Positions 1 through 9,127 of a stretch of 64,000 nt of DNA are shown piece after piece. Numbering within the stretch: the first letter of the stretch is position 1; every line of letters starts with the position of its first letter. Both the position numbers and the translations under genes were made by a program. Origin of the DNA: Ralstonia soli. Lineage in GTDB: Bacteria; Pseudomonadota; Gammaproteobacteria; Burkholderiales; Burkholderiaceae. Location of the stretch: positions 617,203-681,202 of the forward strand of contig NZ_JAMXHT010000003.1 of NCBI RefSeq assembly GCF_023955655.1, in the 5' to 3' direction. The notes under the pieces are model-generated. The model did no database searches. It saw only the letters and a list, made by a program, of their open reading frames with translations, and was not told the DNA's origin.

Positions 1-321
1 CAGCATGATCACAGGCGTGGCATGAAACTTTGGGCTTTTCTTGATGAGCGCGCAGGTCTGGTAGCCGTCGAGATTCGGCATCAGGATGTCGCAGAACACG
101 AGATCGGGCTTCAGGTCACCCACCTTGGCCAGCGCATCGAAGCCGTCTTCGGCCAGCATGACCTGGCAGCCGGCCTGGGTGAGGAAGATCTGCGCGGTGC
201 GGCGGATGGTGCTGGAGTCGTCGATGACCAGCACCTTGCAGCCCGTGAGGGAATTCGCCAGCGGGAGATTCGCCAGCGGTTGGGAGTCGGTCAGTTGTTC
301 CACCCGCGCGGTTTGCATCAT
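1..321 (-). CDS. pilG: Twitching-motility response regulator PilG (partial, C-terminus outside window)
   Basis: Single-domain CheY-like receiver read on the minus strand and cut by the left window edge. The start is a double ATG at 321/318, giving MMQTARVEQL and then a short linker. The receiver core VLVIDDSSTIRR holds the acidic pair, and DLVFCDILMPNLDGYQT carries the phospho-acceptor Asp. The motif order and the TAQIFLTQAGCQV helix match PilG of the type IV pilus Pil-Chp chemosensory system, where it controls pilus extension in the cytoplasm. The neighbouring rubredoxin gene agrees with the usual betaproteobacterial order. The PilG assignment, rather than another CheY-like protein, is by similarity and context. 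Confidence 0.82.
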   Translation of the reverse strand, partial: MMQTARVEQLTDSQPLANLPLANSLTGCKVLVIDDSSTIRRTAQIFLTQAGCQVMLAEDGFDALAKVGDLKPDLVFCDILMPNLDGYQTCALIKKSPKFHATPVIML

Positions 322-678
322 GTTCTCGCCATACGCGACTACGGCGACAACAGGTCGCCACGACAAGCTGACCGGATGGATCGCGGCAAATCGCCACGCA
401 GCGCGCCCAGGAATAGGCCCACGCTGGGCAACGACTTCAAAACTACGCCCCCCGGCCCGCTTATGAAGTGTGAAGCTCAGAATTTGACGAAGTGTGACAA
501 GTCACCCACCCGCCGTCAATGATGCCGTCAATGGCGCCGGTCGTCCGCCGGGCCCCTGTGGCATGGAAGCGACGAGGCCGATTATTCGGCTCATTGGATT
601 CGTCACTTTCCTGATATTGAGCGGACGGCAAGAGGGCAACCGCTCACTTGGCCGTCCGGGAGACAGGTCAGATCCGGA
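322..678. other. Intergenic region between pilG and the rubredoxin gene
   Basis: About 357 bases without a credible gene; open frames here are overlaps with no recognisable protein. It presumably holds the pilG promoter (minus strand). Around 619-656 the short inverted words GAGCGG/CCGCTC and GGACGG/CCGTCC are interleaved just past the rubredoxin stop and could form alternative hairpins, but no T-tract follows them on the minus strand, so I do not call a terminator. Confidence 0.4.
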
Positions 679-864
679 TCAGATCTGCACCATTTCGAAG
701 TCTTCCTTGCGCGCGCCGCACTCGGGGCACGTCCAGTTGATGGGCACGTCTTCCCACTTCGTGCCGGGCGCAATGCCGTCATCCGGGGCGCCTTGTTCTT
801 CGTCGTAGATCCAGCCGCAAATCAGGCACATCCACGTCTTGAGTTCGGTGTTGGTGTCGCTCAT
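679..864 (-). CDS. rubA: Rubredoxin
   Basis: A 61-residue one-iron electron carrier of the cytoplasm. Two Cys knuckles are visible: CLICGWIYDEEQG near residues 14-26 and CPECGARKEDFE near 46-57. Together they give the four Cys ligands of the FeS4 site. The length and the conserved Tyr/Asp/Gly/Trp pattern (PGTKWEDVP) are typical of the family. It lies between pilG and divergent hemL, a common arrangement in Burkholderiaceae. Its redox partner cannot be read from sequence. The symbol is generic for rubredoxin. Confidence 0.95.
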   Translation of the reverse strand: MSDTNTELKTWMCLICGWIYDEEQGAPDDGIAPGTKWEDVPINWTCPECGARKEDFEMVQI

Positions 865-1074
865 AGGTAAAGCTTGGTGGTTCCGTCTATTAAAATGGCA
901 GGCCAGATGGTACCGAATCGCGCCCGCCCGCGCCAGAACACGCGCTGGATGGGCACCGTGTTTGACAGCTTTCGCGCGTGATCTGCGTCAAACCGTCGCC
1001 TAACACGCGCATTCATGCTCCAAACCGCGCCGCTACGCTATGTAGCCCGGCGCCTCTCTCTTTCCATTGCATCC

Positions 1075-2376
1075 ATGTCGACCTCTTCCCGTAGTGCTGC
1101 CCTGTTTGAACGAGCCCAAAAGACCATCCCCGGCGGGGTGAACTCGCCGGTGCGCGCTTTCCGCTCGGTGGGCGGCACACCGCGCTTCATTGCCAAGGCA
1201 GCCGGCCCCTACCTGTGGGATGCCGACGGCAACCGCTATATCGACTACGTTGGTTCGTGGGGGCCGATGATCGTCGGCCACGCACATCCGGATGTGGTGC
1301 GCGCGGTGCAGGAGGTGGCGGCGGACAGCTTCTCGTTTGGCGCCCCGACCGAGGCCGAAGTCGTCATGGCCGAGGAAATCTGCAAGCTCGTGCCTTCCAT
1401 CGAGCAGGTGCGGCTGGTGTCGTCGGGCACCGAGGCGACCATGAGCGCCCTGCGCCTGGCGCGCGGTTTTACCGGCCGCGACCTGATCGTCAAGTTCGAG
1501 GGCTGCTACCACGGCCACGCCGACAGCCTGTTGGTGAAGGCCGGCTCGGGCCTGCTGACGTTTGCCGATACCACGCAGAACGCGCCGTCGTCCGCCGGTG
1601 TGCCGGAAGACGTGGTCAAGCACACGATGGTGCTGCCGTACAACGACGTTGCCGCGCTGCAAGAGGCGTTTGCGCGCCACGGCAAGGAGATCGCCGCGGT
1701 GATCGTCGAGCCGGTGGCGGGCAACATGAACCTGGTGCGTGGCAGCACCGAGTTCCACCAGGCCATGCGCGCGCTGTGCACGGAGCACGGCGCCGTGCTG
1801 ATCTTCGATGAGGTGATGACGGGCTTCCGCGTGGCGCTCGGCTGCGCGCAGTCGCTGTACGGCATCACGCCGGACCTGACGTGCCTGGGCAAGGTGATCG
1901 GCGGCGGCATGCCGGCCGCAGCGTTTGGCGGCCGGCGCGACATCATGGGCTTCCTCGCGCCGCTGGGCAGCGTGTATCAGGCCGGCACGTTGTCGGGCAA
2001 CCCGCTGGCCGTGGCCGCTGGCCTGACCACGCTGCGCCTGATTGCCGCGGATGGCTTCCACGACCGCCTGGCTGCGCAGACACGCAAGCTGGTCGACGGG
2101 CTGTCGGAGATTGCCCGTGAAGTGGGCGTACCGTTTGCGGCAGACAGCGTCGGCGGCATGTTCGGCATCTATTTCCGTGAAGGCGTGCCGACCAGCTTTG
2201 CGGAGGTGACCAAGAGCGATGTGGGCCGCTTCAATGCGTTCTTCCACGCCATGCTGGATGAGGGCGTGTATCTGGCGCCTTCGGCGTTCGAGGCCGGTTT
2301 TGTGTCGGCCACGCATGACGATGCGATCCTGGATGCGACGTTTGAGGCGGCGCGCAAGGCGTTCAAGGCGGTTTGA
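1075..2376 (+). CDS. hemL: Glutamate-1-semialdehyde 2,1-aminomutase
   Basis: A PLP enzyme that converts glutamate-1-semialdehyde to 5-aminolevulinate in the C5 branch of tetrapyrrole (heme) synthesis. The frame is open further upstream, but the ATG at 1075 gives [20 protein letters not shown], the normal N-terminus and a 433-residue protein as expected for the family. The aminotransferase class III landmarks are present: [16 protein letters not shown] for cofactor phosphate contacts, FDEVMTGFR with the cofactor-binding Asp, and [17 protein letters not shown] holding the Schiff-base Lys near residue 272. It is divergent from rubredoxin and convergent with the DapA-like gene. Confidence 0.97.
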   Translation: MSTSSRSAALFERAQKTIPGGVNSPVRAFRSVGGTPRFIAKAAGPYLWDADGNRYIDYVGSWGPMIVGHAHPDVVRAVQEVAADSFSFGAPTEAEVVMAEEICKLVPSIEQVRLVSSGTEATMSALRLARGFTGRDLIVKFEGCYHGHADSLLVKAGSGLLTFADTTQNAPSSAGVPEDVVKHTMVLPYNDVAALQEAFARHGKEIAAVIVEPVAGNMNLVRGSTEFHQAMRALCTEHGAVLIFDEVMTGFRVALGCAQSLYGITPDLTCLGKVIGGGMPAAAFGGRRDIMGFLAPLGSVYQAGTLSGNPLAVAAGLTTLRLIAADGFHDRLAAQTRKLVDGLSEIAREVGVPFAADSVGGMFGIYFREGVPTSFAEVTKSDVGRFNAFFHAMLDEGVYLAPSAFEAGFVSATHDDAILDATFEAARKAFKAV

Positions 2377-2387
2377 TCCTTGTTCCT

Positions 2388-2417
2388 TTGGGGGTGGACT
2401 GGGCGGCCCATCCCCAA
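2388..2417. terminator. Possible bidirectional terminator between hemL and the dapA-like gene
   Basis: The short gap between two convergent stops contains TTGGGG...CCCCAA flanking a GC-rich inner arm (GTGG/GGCCCA), which can fold on both strands. The T-tracts are weak, so this may be a Rho-assisted or non-functional hairpin. Confidence 0.35.
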
Positions 2418-2433
2418 CAGCCAAGGTAACCAC

Positions 2434-3342
2434 TCAAAGTCGCCCAACCGCATCGATCAGCCCGTCGGCGATCGACGCCTCCGCAGCCAGCATCGGCGCG
2501 CGCAGCACGTTCTTCACAAGCCCTTGCGCCGCAAGCCACGCCTTGAGCGGCCCCGGATTGGTCTGCGCGAACAACAACCGAATCACCGGCGCCAGCGCGT
2601 GATGCAGCCGGCGGGCATCGTTCAAACGCTGCTCCTGCACCGCGCGCACCATCTCGACAAACAGTTCCGTCCGCACGTGGGCTGCAGCAATGATCGCCCC
2701 CACGCCGCCCGCGCACAGCGTGCCGAACACCTGCGCATCCTCCCCCGCCAACACCTGCAGCCGCCCGTCAGCGATCACGCGCTGGGTCTTGTCGGCGTCG
2801 CCGCCGCAATCCTTGATGCCGTGGATGTTGGGGTGCGCAGCCAGCGCGAGCAGTGTTTCAGTGTCGATGGTCGCGCCGGTTCGATAGGGAATGTCGTAGA
2901 GCAACACCGGCACGGGCGATGCGTCGGCCAGCGCCGTGAAGTAGTCGATGAGCCCCGCCTGCGACGGGCGGATGTAGGAAGGCGGTGGCACCAGAAACGC
3001 GGCCGGCCGATGCTCTGCGAGCCGCAGCATGCGTTCGCGCACGGGGGCGAGCGCGCTGCCCGACAAGCCCATCACCACCGGCAGCCCATCGGCGGCAGCG
3101 CGTACCGTATCGAGCACGTCGGCCTGTTCCTGCTCGGTGAGCGCCGCGGCTTCGCCGGTGCTGCCGCACGCGACAAAGCCGGCCACGCCCTGCGCGCGGT
3201 ACCGCCCCACTAATGTATAGAGCGCACCGTAGTCGACCGAACGTGCTGCATCATCGGCAAACGGCGTCACGATGGGCACCCAGATGCCCGCATACGACGG
3301 GCGCGTGCGGGTAGACAGCGGGGTGGACGGGTTTTCAAGCAT
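2434..3342 (-). CDS. DapA/N-acetylneuraminate lyase family aldolase (4-hydroxy-tetrahydrodipicolinate synthase-like)
   Basis: A class I (Schiff-base) TIM-barrel aldolase of about 302 residues. The start at 3342 is chosen because AGGAG lies five bases upstream; a longer frame begins at 3363. Motifs: ACGSTGEAAALT is the pyruvate carboxylate-binding loop (GTTGE in typical DapA), LLYDIPYRTG carries the catalytic Tyr, and IHGIKDCGGD carries the Lys that forms the enamine with pyruvate. It may make tetrahydrodipicolinate for lysine and cell wall, or may be one of the many paralogues acting on other pyruvate aldol substrates. The GSTGE change and the isolated position outside a lysine operon leave the substrate open. 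Confidence 0.85.
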   Translation of the reverse strand: MLENPSTPLSTRTRPSYAGIWVPIVTPFADDAARSVDYGALYTLVGRYRAQGVAGFVACGSTGEAAALTEQEQADVLDTVRAAADGLPVVMGLSGSALAPVRERMLRLAEHRPAAFLVPPPSYIRPSQAGLIDYFTALADASPVPVLLYDIPYRTGATIDTETLLALAAHPNIHGIKDCGGDADKTQRVIADGRLQVLAGEDAQVFGTLCAGGVGAIIAAAHVRTELFVEMVRAVQEQRLNDARRLHHALAPVIRLLFAQTNPGPLKAWLAAQGLVKNVLRAPMLAAEASIADGLIDAVGRL

Positions 3343-3739
3343 GGCAACTCCTGGACGAATCAACGACCGATCAAGAACCGTCAGGAGTGCACCGGGAATG
3401 CGGGCCCGCGAGATGCGGGTAAGAGGTCAACCGTGTCTGAGGCTGGCTGTCCGCTGTTCCGTCGCCCATCTGACGGAACAGCGCTCCGGTCAGACGAGCG
3501 GCTGTTTGGAGGCTTTTTTGGCGCGCACGCACGTCGACGCGACCGGCAGGCTGGAGGCCGGTGCGAAGCCAATCGACGGGACAGAGGAAATCGCGCGCAT
3601 GGAAATTGTCAAAAAAGTCCCCATACCGTACTGATGTGTGACTGGAGCGTCAAGCGCATAAGCTAAAGTGCGCTGGAACACCATGAGACGCTGTCGGTCT
3701 CATGCCACATTGTTTTCAGATTCAGACCAAGAGGACTTC
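3343..3739. other. Divergent intergenic region dapA-like / lemA
   Basis: About 400 bases with no recognisable gene. It must contain promoters for both divergent transcripts. The main structure is the perfect 12-bp dyad at 3452-3483, listed separately. Confidence 0.5.
3452..3483. repeat. Perfect 12-bp inverted repeat in a divergent promoter region
   Basis: The arms CGCTGTTCCGTC and GACGGAACAGCG are exact reverse complements separated by an 8-bp spacer (GCCCATCT). It lies about 110 bp upstream of the dapA-like start and about 257 bp upstream of lemA. No T-tract follows on either strand at once, and neither adjacent gene ends here, so a terminator is unlikely. A regulator binding site or an RNA hairpin in a leader are the plausible readings. 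Confidence 0.6.
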
Positions 3740-4375
3740 ATGACCCCTGCCCTGACCCTCCGCTCGACGCGCTTTTCGGTGCTGCGCTGGCTGGCCCGAT
3801 CGTTCGCCATGCTGGCCGTGCTGGCCACGCCATTCCTGTCCGCGTGCGGCTACAACGACTTCCAATCGAAGGACGAAGCCACCAAGGCCGCGTGGGCCGA
3901 GGTCGTTAATCAGTACCAGCGCCGCGCCGACCTGATCCCGAACCTGGTCAACACGGTCAAGGGTTACGCCTCGCATGAGAAGGACACGCTGGAAGCCGTG
4001 ACGCGCGCCCGCGCCGCGGCCACCAGCATCGAGGTCACGCCGGAAACGTTGAACGACCCCGAGGCGTTCAAGAAATTCCAGCAGGCCCAGGGCGAGCTCT
4101 CCAGCGCGCTGTCGCGCCTGATGGCGGTGTCGGAGAACTACCCGCAGCTCAAGGCCGATCAGTCGTTCCGTGATCTGCAATCGCAACTGGAAGGCACCGA
4201 GAACCGCATCACCGTGGCGCGCCAGCGTTATATCAAGTCTGTGCAGGACTACAACGTGCTGGCCCGCAGCTTCCCGACCAACCTGACGGCCAAGGTGATG
4301 GGCTACCAGGTCAAGCCGAACTTCACGGTCGAGAACGAGAAGGGCATTTCCACCGCCCCAGCGGTGAAGTTCTAA
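3740..4375 (+). CDS. lemA: LemA family lipoprotein
   Basis: A 211-residue LemA protein. The ATG at 3740 follows a GAGGA motif. The N-terminus is a long signal sequence ending in the lipobox LSAC at about residues 33-36, so the protein is probably lipid-anchored and periplasmic. The body is the LemA helical bundle: WAEVVNQYQRRADLIPNLV, then a long coiled stretch and RQRYIKSVQDYN. Molecular function is not established for the family; it is repeatedly linked to TPM-domain proteins, as it is here, with 13 bases to the next gene. It heads a three-gene operon. Confidence 0.93.
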   Translation: MTPALTLRSTRFSVLRWLARSFAMLAVLATPFLSACGYNDFQSKDEATKAAWAEVVNQYQRRADLIPNLVNTVKGYASHEKDTLEAVTRARAAATSIEVTPETLNDPEAFKKFQQAQGELSSALSRLMAVSENYPQLKADQSFRDLQSQLEGTENRITVARQRYIKSVQDYNVLARSFPTNLTAKVMGYQVKPNFTVENEKGISTAPAVKF

Positions 4376-4388
4376 CAGGCTGACCATC

Positions 4389-5261
4389 ATGTCGATGCGC
4401 GCGCGTGCCTTCTTCGCCTTCCTGCTGACTGCCGCCCTGTGGCTGACGGCGGCGTTGCCTGCCCGTGCGCAGAGTGACATGGTGGCCGTGCCCCCGCTGG
4501 CCGCGCGCGTGACCGACCTGACCGGCACGTTGAGCGCCGAGCAGCGCGGCGCGCTCGAGCGGGTACTGGCCGACTACGAACAGCAGCACGGCAGCCAGAT
4601 CTTCGTGCTGATGGTACCGACCACCGCGCCGGAGCCCATCGAGGCGTACGGCATCCGCGTGGCCGACGCGTGGAAGGCCGGCCGCAAGAACGTGGACGAC
4701 GGCGCCATCATCCTCATCGCCAAGGACAACCCGGCATCGCTGCGCAAGATGCGCATCGAGGTCGGGCGCGGGCTGGAAGGCTCGCTGACCGACCTGCAAT
4801 CCAAGCGCATCCTGCAGGACGTGATGGCGCCGCACTTCCGCCAGGGCGATTTCTATGGCGGGCTGTCGGCGGGCATCTCGGCCATCCAGACCGTCATTGC
4901 GCAGGAGAGCCTGCCGCCGGCCGAGCGCGCCAAGCACCAGCAGGCCAACGGCGGCATCGGCGACTGGCTGCCGGTGCTGTTTCCGCTGGCGATCATCGTG
5001 TTCTTCGTGCTGAGCGCGGCCATGCGCTCGGGCGGGCGTGTGACGGGCAGCCTGCCTGGTCGGCCCGGCTCACGCGTGGTGATGGGCAACCGCGGCTGGG
5101 GCCCAGGCACCATCGGCGGGCTTGGTGGCGGATTGGGCGGTGGCCTCGGCGGTGGCTGGGGACGCGGTGGCGGTGATTTTGGCGGTGACGGAGGTGGCGG
5201 CGGCTTCAGCGGCGGTGGGGGTGGTGACTTCGGCGGCGGCGGCGCTTCCGGCAACTGGTAA
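4389..5261 (+). CDS. TPM-domain membrane protein (YgcG family)
   Basis: A 290-residue envelope protein. Residues 1-28 are a signal peptide ending LPARAQS. A TPM domain spans about 38-165, with VTDLTGTLSAEQRGALE at the start and the family core VGRGLEGSLTDLQSKRIL. A transmembrane segment (VLFPLAIIVFFVLSAAM) lies near 198-214. The C-terminal 70 residues are almost pure Gly with Ser/Asp/Phe, as in YgcG proteins. In-frame ATGs at 4389 and 4395 cannot be separated. It sits between lemA and a second TPM gene, the usual LemA-TPM partnership; the function is unknown but is in the envelope. Confidence 0.9.
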   Translation: MSMRARAFFAFLLTAALWLTAALPARAQSDMVAVPPLAARVTDLTGTLSAEQRGALERVLADYEQQHGSQIFVLMVPTTAPEPIEAYGIRVADAWKAGRKNVDDGAIILIAKDNPASLRKMRIEVGRGLEGSLTDLQSKRILQDVMAPHFRQGDFYGGLSAGISAIQTVIAQESLPPAERAKHQQANGGIGDWLPVLFPLAIIVFFVLSAAMRSGGRVTGSLPGRPGSRVVMGNRGWGPGTIGGLGGGLGGGLGGGWGRGGGDFGGDGGGGGFSGGGGGDFGGGGASGNW

Positions 5262-5274
5262 CCAGCGAACGATC

Positions 5275-5799
5275 ATGGCTTCCAAACCCCGACACCATCG
5301 CGGCGCACGCCGCGCCCTCGCCCACCTGCTGACCACGCCGTTGCGTGCGCGGCGCGCCTTCCCGGCTGCGGATCTGCACAAGCTTGAAGCCGCGGTGCGC
5401 GACGGCGAACAACGCCATCGCGGCGAAGTGCGCGTCGTCATCGAAAGCGCACTGCCGGTGCGCGACGCCTGGGCCGGCGTCACGCCGCGCCAGCGCGCAC
5501 GCACCCTGTTCGGCCTGCTGGAGGTGTGGAACACGCGCGAGCACGTGGGCGTGCTGCTCTACATCAACCTGGCCGACCACGCGGTCGAGATTCTGGCCGA
5601 CCACGGCATCGCCGCGAAGGTCGATGCGCAGGCGTGGCGTGCCATCTGCGAGACCATCACGCGTGGCTTTGCACAACGCGTGACCATTGCGCCGGTGCTC
5701 GATGCCCTGGCGCAGATCAATGACCTGCTTGCCGCGCATGTGCCGTCTGACGGCACGCCGCGGGCGAATGAGTTGAGTGATCGGCCGGTGGTGCTGTAG
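5275..5799 (+). CDS. TPM-domain protein, second copy
   Basis: A 174-residue protein without a signal peptide or a clear transmembrane helix. The frame is open upstream, but the ATG at 5275, 13 bases after the previous stop, gives a sensible N-terminus rich in Arg/His. The TPM core is seen in AAVRDGEQRHRGEVRVVIES and LGLLEVWNTREH-like sequence, with HAVEILADHGIAAKVD. It resembles the short cytoplasmic TPM proteins that follow LemA and YgcG in many betaproteobacteria. Third gene of the lemA operon. Confidence 0.85.
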   Translation: MASKPRHHRGARRALAHLLTTPLRARRAFPAADLHKLEAAVRDGEQRHRGEVRVVIESALPVRDAWAGVTPRQRARTLFGLLEVWNTREHVGVLLYINLADHAVEILADHGIAAKVDAQAWRAICETITRGFAQRVTIAPVLDALAQINDLLAAHVPSDGTPRANELSDRPVVL

Positions 5800-5811
5800 C
5801 GCAATTGCGCA

Positions 5812-8109
5812 TCAATCGAGATGCAACACGTGCCGCCATTCGGTACCCATGTTGTCGTCGGTGACGGGCACCAGCCCAGCGGTCCTGGCCAGGACGCGTG
5901 AGCAATCTTCCATGGCGTCTTCGCGGCTATCGCCACCTCCACGTTGCGCCGCCTCCCCTAGACGCTGCAAGCCACCGGCGATGATGCGCCCCTGGCCCAG
6001 GCTGGCATCGAGCATCGGGCGACCGTCAATACGATAAGCGTCCAATGTCTGGCGCCAATGCTCGAAGTCCCAAGCAAGCGGCGCACCCGAGACCACCATA
6101 TGGTTGCTGAAACGCGCGCCATAAGGGAAAACGAGACAGGCCGTACGCTGCACTCGCTCGGAATCGGTGGTGTTGTAGTACAGGATGCCCGCCGGGTTTA
6201 AGTGACCTTCGGCCAGGCGGAGAAATTCGACAGACAGCAGATTGGTCGCGTTCGCCCGGTAGTGCCAAGTCGTGTTCGACACGATGGCATCGAACTGGCG
6301 CTCGGGATGCATGCGCAGCCAGCGCCGCCCGTCGTCCGTCACGATGGACACTTTCGGGTTGTCCAGCAACGACGCGACCTGTGGATGGTTTGCCACCAGT
6401 GCCACATAGCCCGGGTTGATCTCCACGATGGTCAGCGAGCGCACGTCCGGATTGTTGGCGATCACCTGGGCCCACGAGCCCGAGGCAAGGCCGATCATCA
6501 GTACGTCGCGAGGATGCGGATGGAAGAGGCTCAGGGCATACGGCCGCAGGATACCGTTGGTATCGTGCCGCAGATCAACGTTAAAGCGACCGTCGTACAT
6601 GCCGCCGCCGTAAACCGCACCCTCCTGGTCCACCGTGATGATGCCGCTGCGGTTCTCGATCACTTGAGCAAATGGGCCCTTGGCGTCAGGTTCTCCCTTC
6701 CACAGCAGGCTTTCCAGCACGCCGCTGCTGAGCGCTGGCATCACTGCCACCGCCAGCACGCCCAAGGCGCCGGCTCCCGCCATATACCGCTGCCTGAGTT
6801 GCAGCGACAAGGGCAGCCAGGCATACAGCAATGCGGCACAGGCCGCTCCCGCCACCACCAGCCCCGCCGCAATGCCGACCAGGCTGAGGTGGTCCATCAG
6901 GACGAAACCCGTCAGAATGCTACCCGTGGCCGAACCGACAATATTGGCCAGATAAAGAAGCGCCGTGCGCATGCCGGCGTGGCCGTCTGCACTGACACCC
7001 CAGTGTGCCAGGCAAGGCAGCAGCGCACCCAGATTGCGTGCCAGCAGAAATACCATCAGCAAGGCCGCACCGAGCATGGCCGTGCCGAACACAACGAAAT
7101 GCGTCAGCAATGGCAGAAAGAGCAGGCCCACCAGATTGGCTTTGAGCAGGCTGGCGGCAAGTTGCCGCATGCCGAGTTCGATCGGATTGGCGCACCATTC
7201 CCCCGCCTGACGTGAACCAGAGGCGATACCGACAAGAAAGGCGCCCAGCGTGGCGGCAAACGCTGACGCGCCGCTTCCCGTCGCATAGGAGATCGTGCGG
7301 AAGAAGAAGATTTCATACGACAGCGAGATCGCCCCGCCGACGCATGCGAGCACGAGAATCGGCGCAAAGTGCAACGCTGGCGCCGCTGTGCTCACGGTGG
7401 ACAGCCGCGTCTCCAATGCACTCGCCTCCAGACGGCCGCGCCAATGCATGAACAACGCCCCGACAGCGACCGCTACATTCATGGCGACTGCCATATGCAC
7501 CGCTGCCTGCATGCCCAAAAATGGGAACAGCAGCACCGCACAAGCAAGGCACGCTACGCCAGCACCGAGGGTATTGACGTAATACAGCAGTCCAACGGCG
7601 TTGCCGACATTGCCCGAGCGCCGGGCCAGATGGCCAACCAATATTGGGAGCGTGGCGCCCATCAACAATGTCGGCACCAGCACGAGTGCCAGCGTCACGG
7701 CCGCCGTCAGGCCCAGTGGCAATCCGAGCGCTAGCGTGCCGACCCGATCAAAGATGTCAATCGACACGAAACCGAATGCTCCGGTCAGCAGTTCGATCGC
7801 CGCCAGCAACGGAAGCAGGGGCAGCCTGCGGCGCTTGGACAGCAAGCCGCCCGCCAGGCTACCGAGCCCCAGCCCCAACATAAACGCAGTCACTACAATC
7901 GTCACCGATTCGATATTGACGCCGAAGATTCGGAACAGGGCACGCTGCCAGACCAGCTGATAGATCAGCGCAGGAAATCCTGAGAAGAAGAACAGCACGC
8001 AGAGAATGCGCCTGACGCGCAAAGCGGCTGCCTCGGCACCTTGAGCACCTGCATCCAAGTTAGGGCTTGCCGTGTGCGCAACCGTTGCCGCCAAGTGTCT
8101 TGGTTCCAT
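5812..8109 (-). CDS. Polytopic membrane protein with C-terminal spermidine-synthase-like methyltransferase fold
   Basis: A 765-residue fusion. Residues about 30-450 form many transmembrane helices (for example LCVLFFFSGFPALIYQLVWQ, the hallmark start of the family, and MLGLGLGSLAGGLLSKRRR). Residues about 500-740 are a spermine/spermidine-synthase-like Rossmann domain with VLMIGLASGSW near 535 and VEINPGYVAL, the nucleotide-binding acidic residue. The start has GGGAGGGA eight bases upstream. Members are annotated as fused MFS/spermidine synthases; whether they make polyamines is doubtful because the classical catalytic Asp pattern is not obvious. Its stop is 12 bp from the convergent TPM gene. 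Confidence 0.82.
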   Translation of the reverse strand: MEPRHLAATVAHTASPNLDAGAQGAEAAALRVRRILCVLFFFSGFPALIYQLVWQRALFRIFGVNIESVTIVVTAFMLGLGLGSLAGGLLSKRRRLPLLPLLAAIELLTGAFGFVSIDIFDRVGTLALGLPLGLTAAVTLALVLVPTLLMGATLPILVGHLARRSGNVGNAVGLLYYVNTLGAGVACLACAVLLFPFLGMQAAVHMAVAMNVAVAVGALFMHWRGRLEASALETRLSTVSTAAPALHFAPILVLACVGGAISLSYEIFFFRTISYATGSGASAFAATLGAFLVGIASGSRQAGEWCANPIELGMRQLAASLLKANLVGLLFLPLLTHFVVFGTAMLGAALLMVFLLARNLGALLPCLAHWGVSADGHAGMRTALLYLANIVGSATGSILTGFVLMDHLSLVGIAAGLVVAGAACAALLYAWLPLSLQLRQRYMAGAGALGVLAVAVMPALSSGVLESLLWKGEPDAKGPFAQVIENRSGIITVDQEGAVYGGGMYDGRFNVDLRHDTNGILRPYALSLFHPHPRDVLMIGLASGSWAQVIANNPDVRSLTIVEINPGYVALVANHPQVASLLDNPKVSIVTDDGRRWLRMHPERQFDAIVSNTTWHYRANATNLLSVEFLRLAEGHLNPAGILYYNTTDSERVQRTACLVFPYGARFSNHMVVSGAPLAWDFEHWRQTLDAYRIDGRPMLDASLGQGRIIAGGLQRLGEAAQRGGGDSREDAMEDCSRVLARTAGLVPVTDDNMGTEWRHVLHLD

Positions 8110-8164
8110 GAACCATCCCTCCCTCTAGCACGTTGTTATTGTTGGCCGCCGCCACCTTCAAATT

Positions 8165-9127
8165 TCAGCGGAACAGGGTCTGCACGGAAAGCTTGGGCGC
8201 CGCCGGCACACGCTTGCGGAGGACGGTCAATCGCAGTGCGCCGATTGTTACCGCCCACAACGCCACACCTGCGATCACGTCGACAAGATAGTGACCACCC
8301 TCGGTTGGCGTTGCGAGGATCATGAGCGCATTGAGCAGGCCGGAGAGCACTAGGCCCGTGCGCGTCCAGCGCATGGCTTGCACGAAGAACAGCGCCATGG
8401 CCGTGTGATAGGAAGGCAATGACACAAGGCCTTGCATCTGGGCGAGATCGATTACCCGCATCGTTCCGTCGCGCAACGCGCCGAAATGCGACACCATCGC
8501 CAGGTCGGAAGGGCTTGCTATGCCGTAGAACACAAACGCGCCCGCGGCGGGCCAGGGGGTTGAGATCACCAGCAGCAATGCGCACGAGAGCATCAGGTTG
8601 GCGACGAACTCCCGCAGATGGTCGCTCCGCCCCAACAATCCTGCCAGCATGGGAATGAGCCCTAACTGCAGCAGGGCGCTGTAGTAAGTCAGTTGCAAAA
8701 CGAGATGCAGAGTCGGCCGCGTATGCACCCAAATGTAGAGGTGCGGCCAGTCAAAGCCGAGTTGCGCATCGATTGCGGCCAGCTGGGTATCCACTATCGG
8801 CGGGGCGATCGACACTAGCAAATACGACAGCACGCTCATGGCGCAGGTGAAGGTCACAATCAATGCACCGCTTTGCGCGACCAGAGCAAAACGGCGGTAG
8901 TGCATGCCACGCGGAGTCGCCGTAATTGTGGGCAGGCCTGCGATAAGTGCCAACGCGATTGAAATGCCGGCCAGCAGCAGCACGCTCGCTAACTTTGGCG
9001 CCAGACTTGTCCCCGTGATCGAGCGTCCCGACGCCGCCAGCCACACACCATCCAGCACAACCACGACCAGAACGCCCGACCATCGAATGAGGTCGCCTTG
9101 CGTAAACACCCGAGTGGTCGTTTTCAT
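8165..9127 (-). CDS. PAP2_3 family membrane protein (phosphatase / inositolphosphotransferase-like)
   Basis: A 320-residue polytopic membrane protein. The start at 9127 has GGGGGAG eight bases upstream. PAP2-type active-site motifs are visible: SLPSYHTA near 234, with the second-motif His, and EGGHYLVDVIAG near 275, with the nucleophilic His and its partner Asp. The spacing and the absence of a long first KxxxxxxRP loop resemble the PAP2_3 group, which includes Aur1-like inositol phosphorylceramide synthases. It probably acts on lipid phosphates at the outer face of the inner membrane. It stands 55 bp upstream of the spermidine-synthase-like gene, same strand, likely one transcript. Confidence 0.82.
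   Translation of the reverse strand: MKTTTRVFTQGDLIRWSGVLVVVVLDGVWLAASGRSITGTSLAPKLASVLLLAGISIALALIAGLPTITATPRGMHYRRFALVAQSGALIVTFTCAMSVLSYLLVSIAPPIVDTQLAAIDAQLGFDWPHLYIWVHTRPTLHLVLQLTYYSALLQLGLIPMLAGLLGRSDHLREFVANLMLSCALLLVISTPWPAAGAFVFYGIASPSDLAMVSHFGALRDGTMRVIDLAQMQGLVSLPSYHTAMALFFVQAMRWTRTGLVLSGLLNALMILATPTEGGHYLVDVIAGVALWAVTIGALRLTVLRKRVPAAPKLSVQTLFR

Noticed and set aside
1033..2433. 466-codon frame antisense to hemL
   Set aside because: It is a shadow of a high-GC gene; composition is Arg/His/Gln/Ala-rich with no family, and hemL on the other strand is certain.
5100..5255. Gly-codon-rich repeat tract
   Set aside because: It is the coding Gly-rich tail of the TPM protein, not a DNA repeat element.
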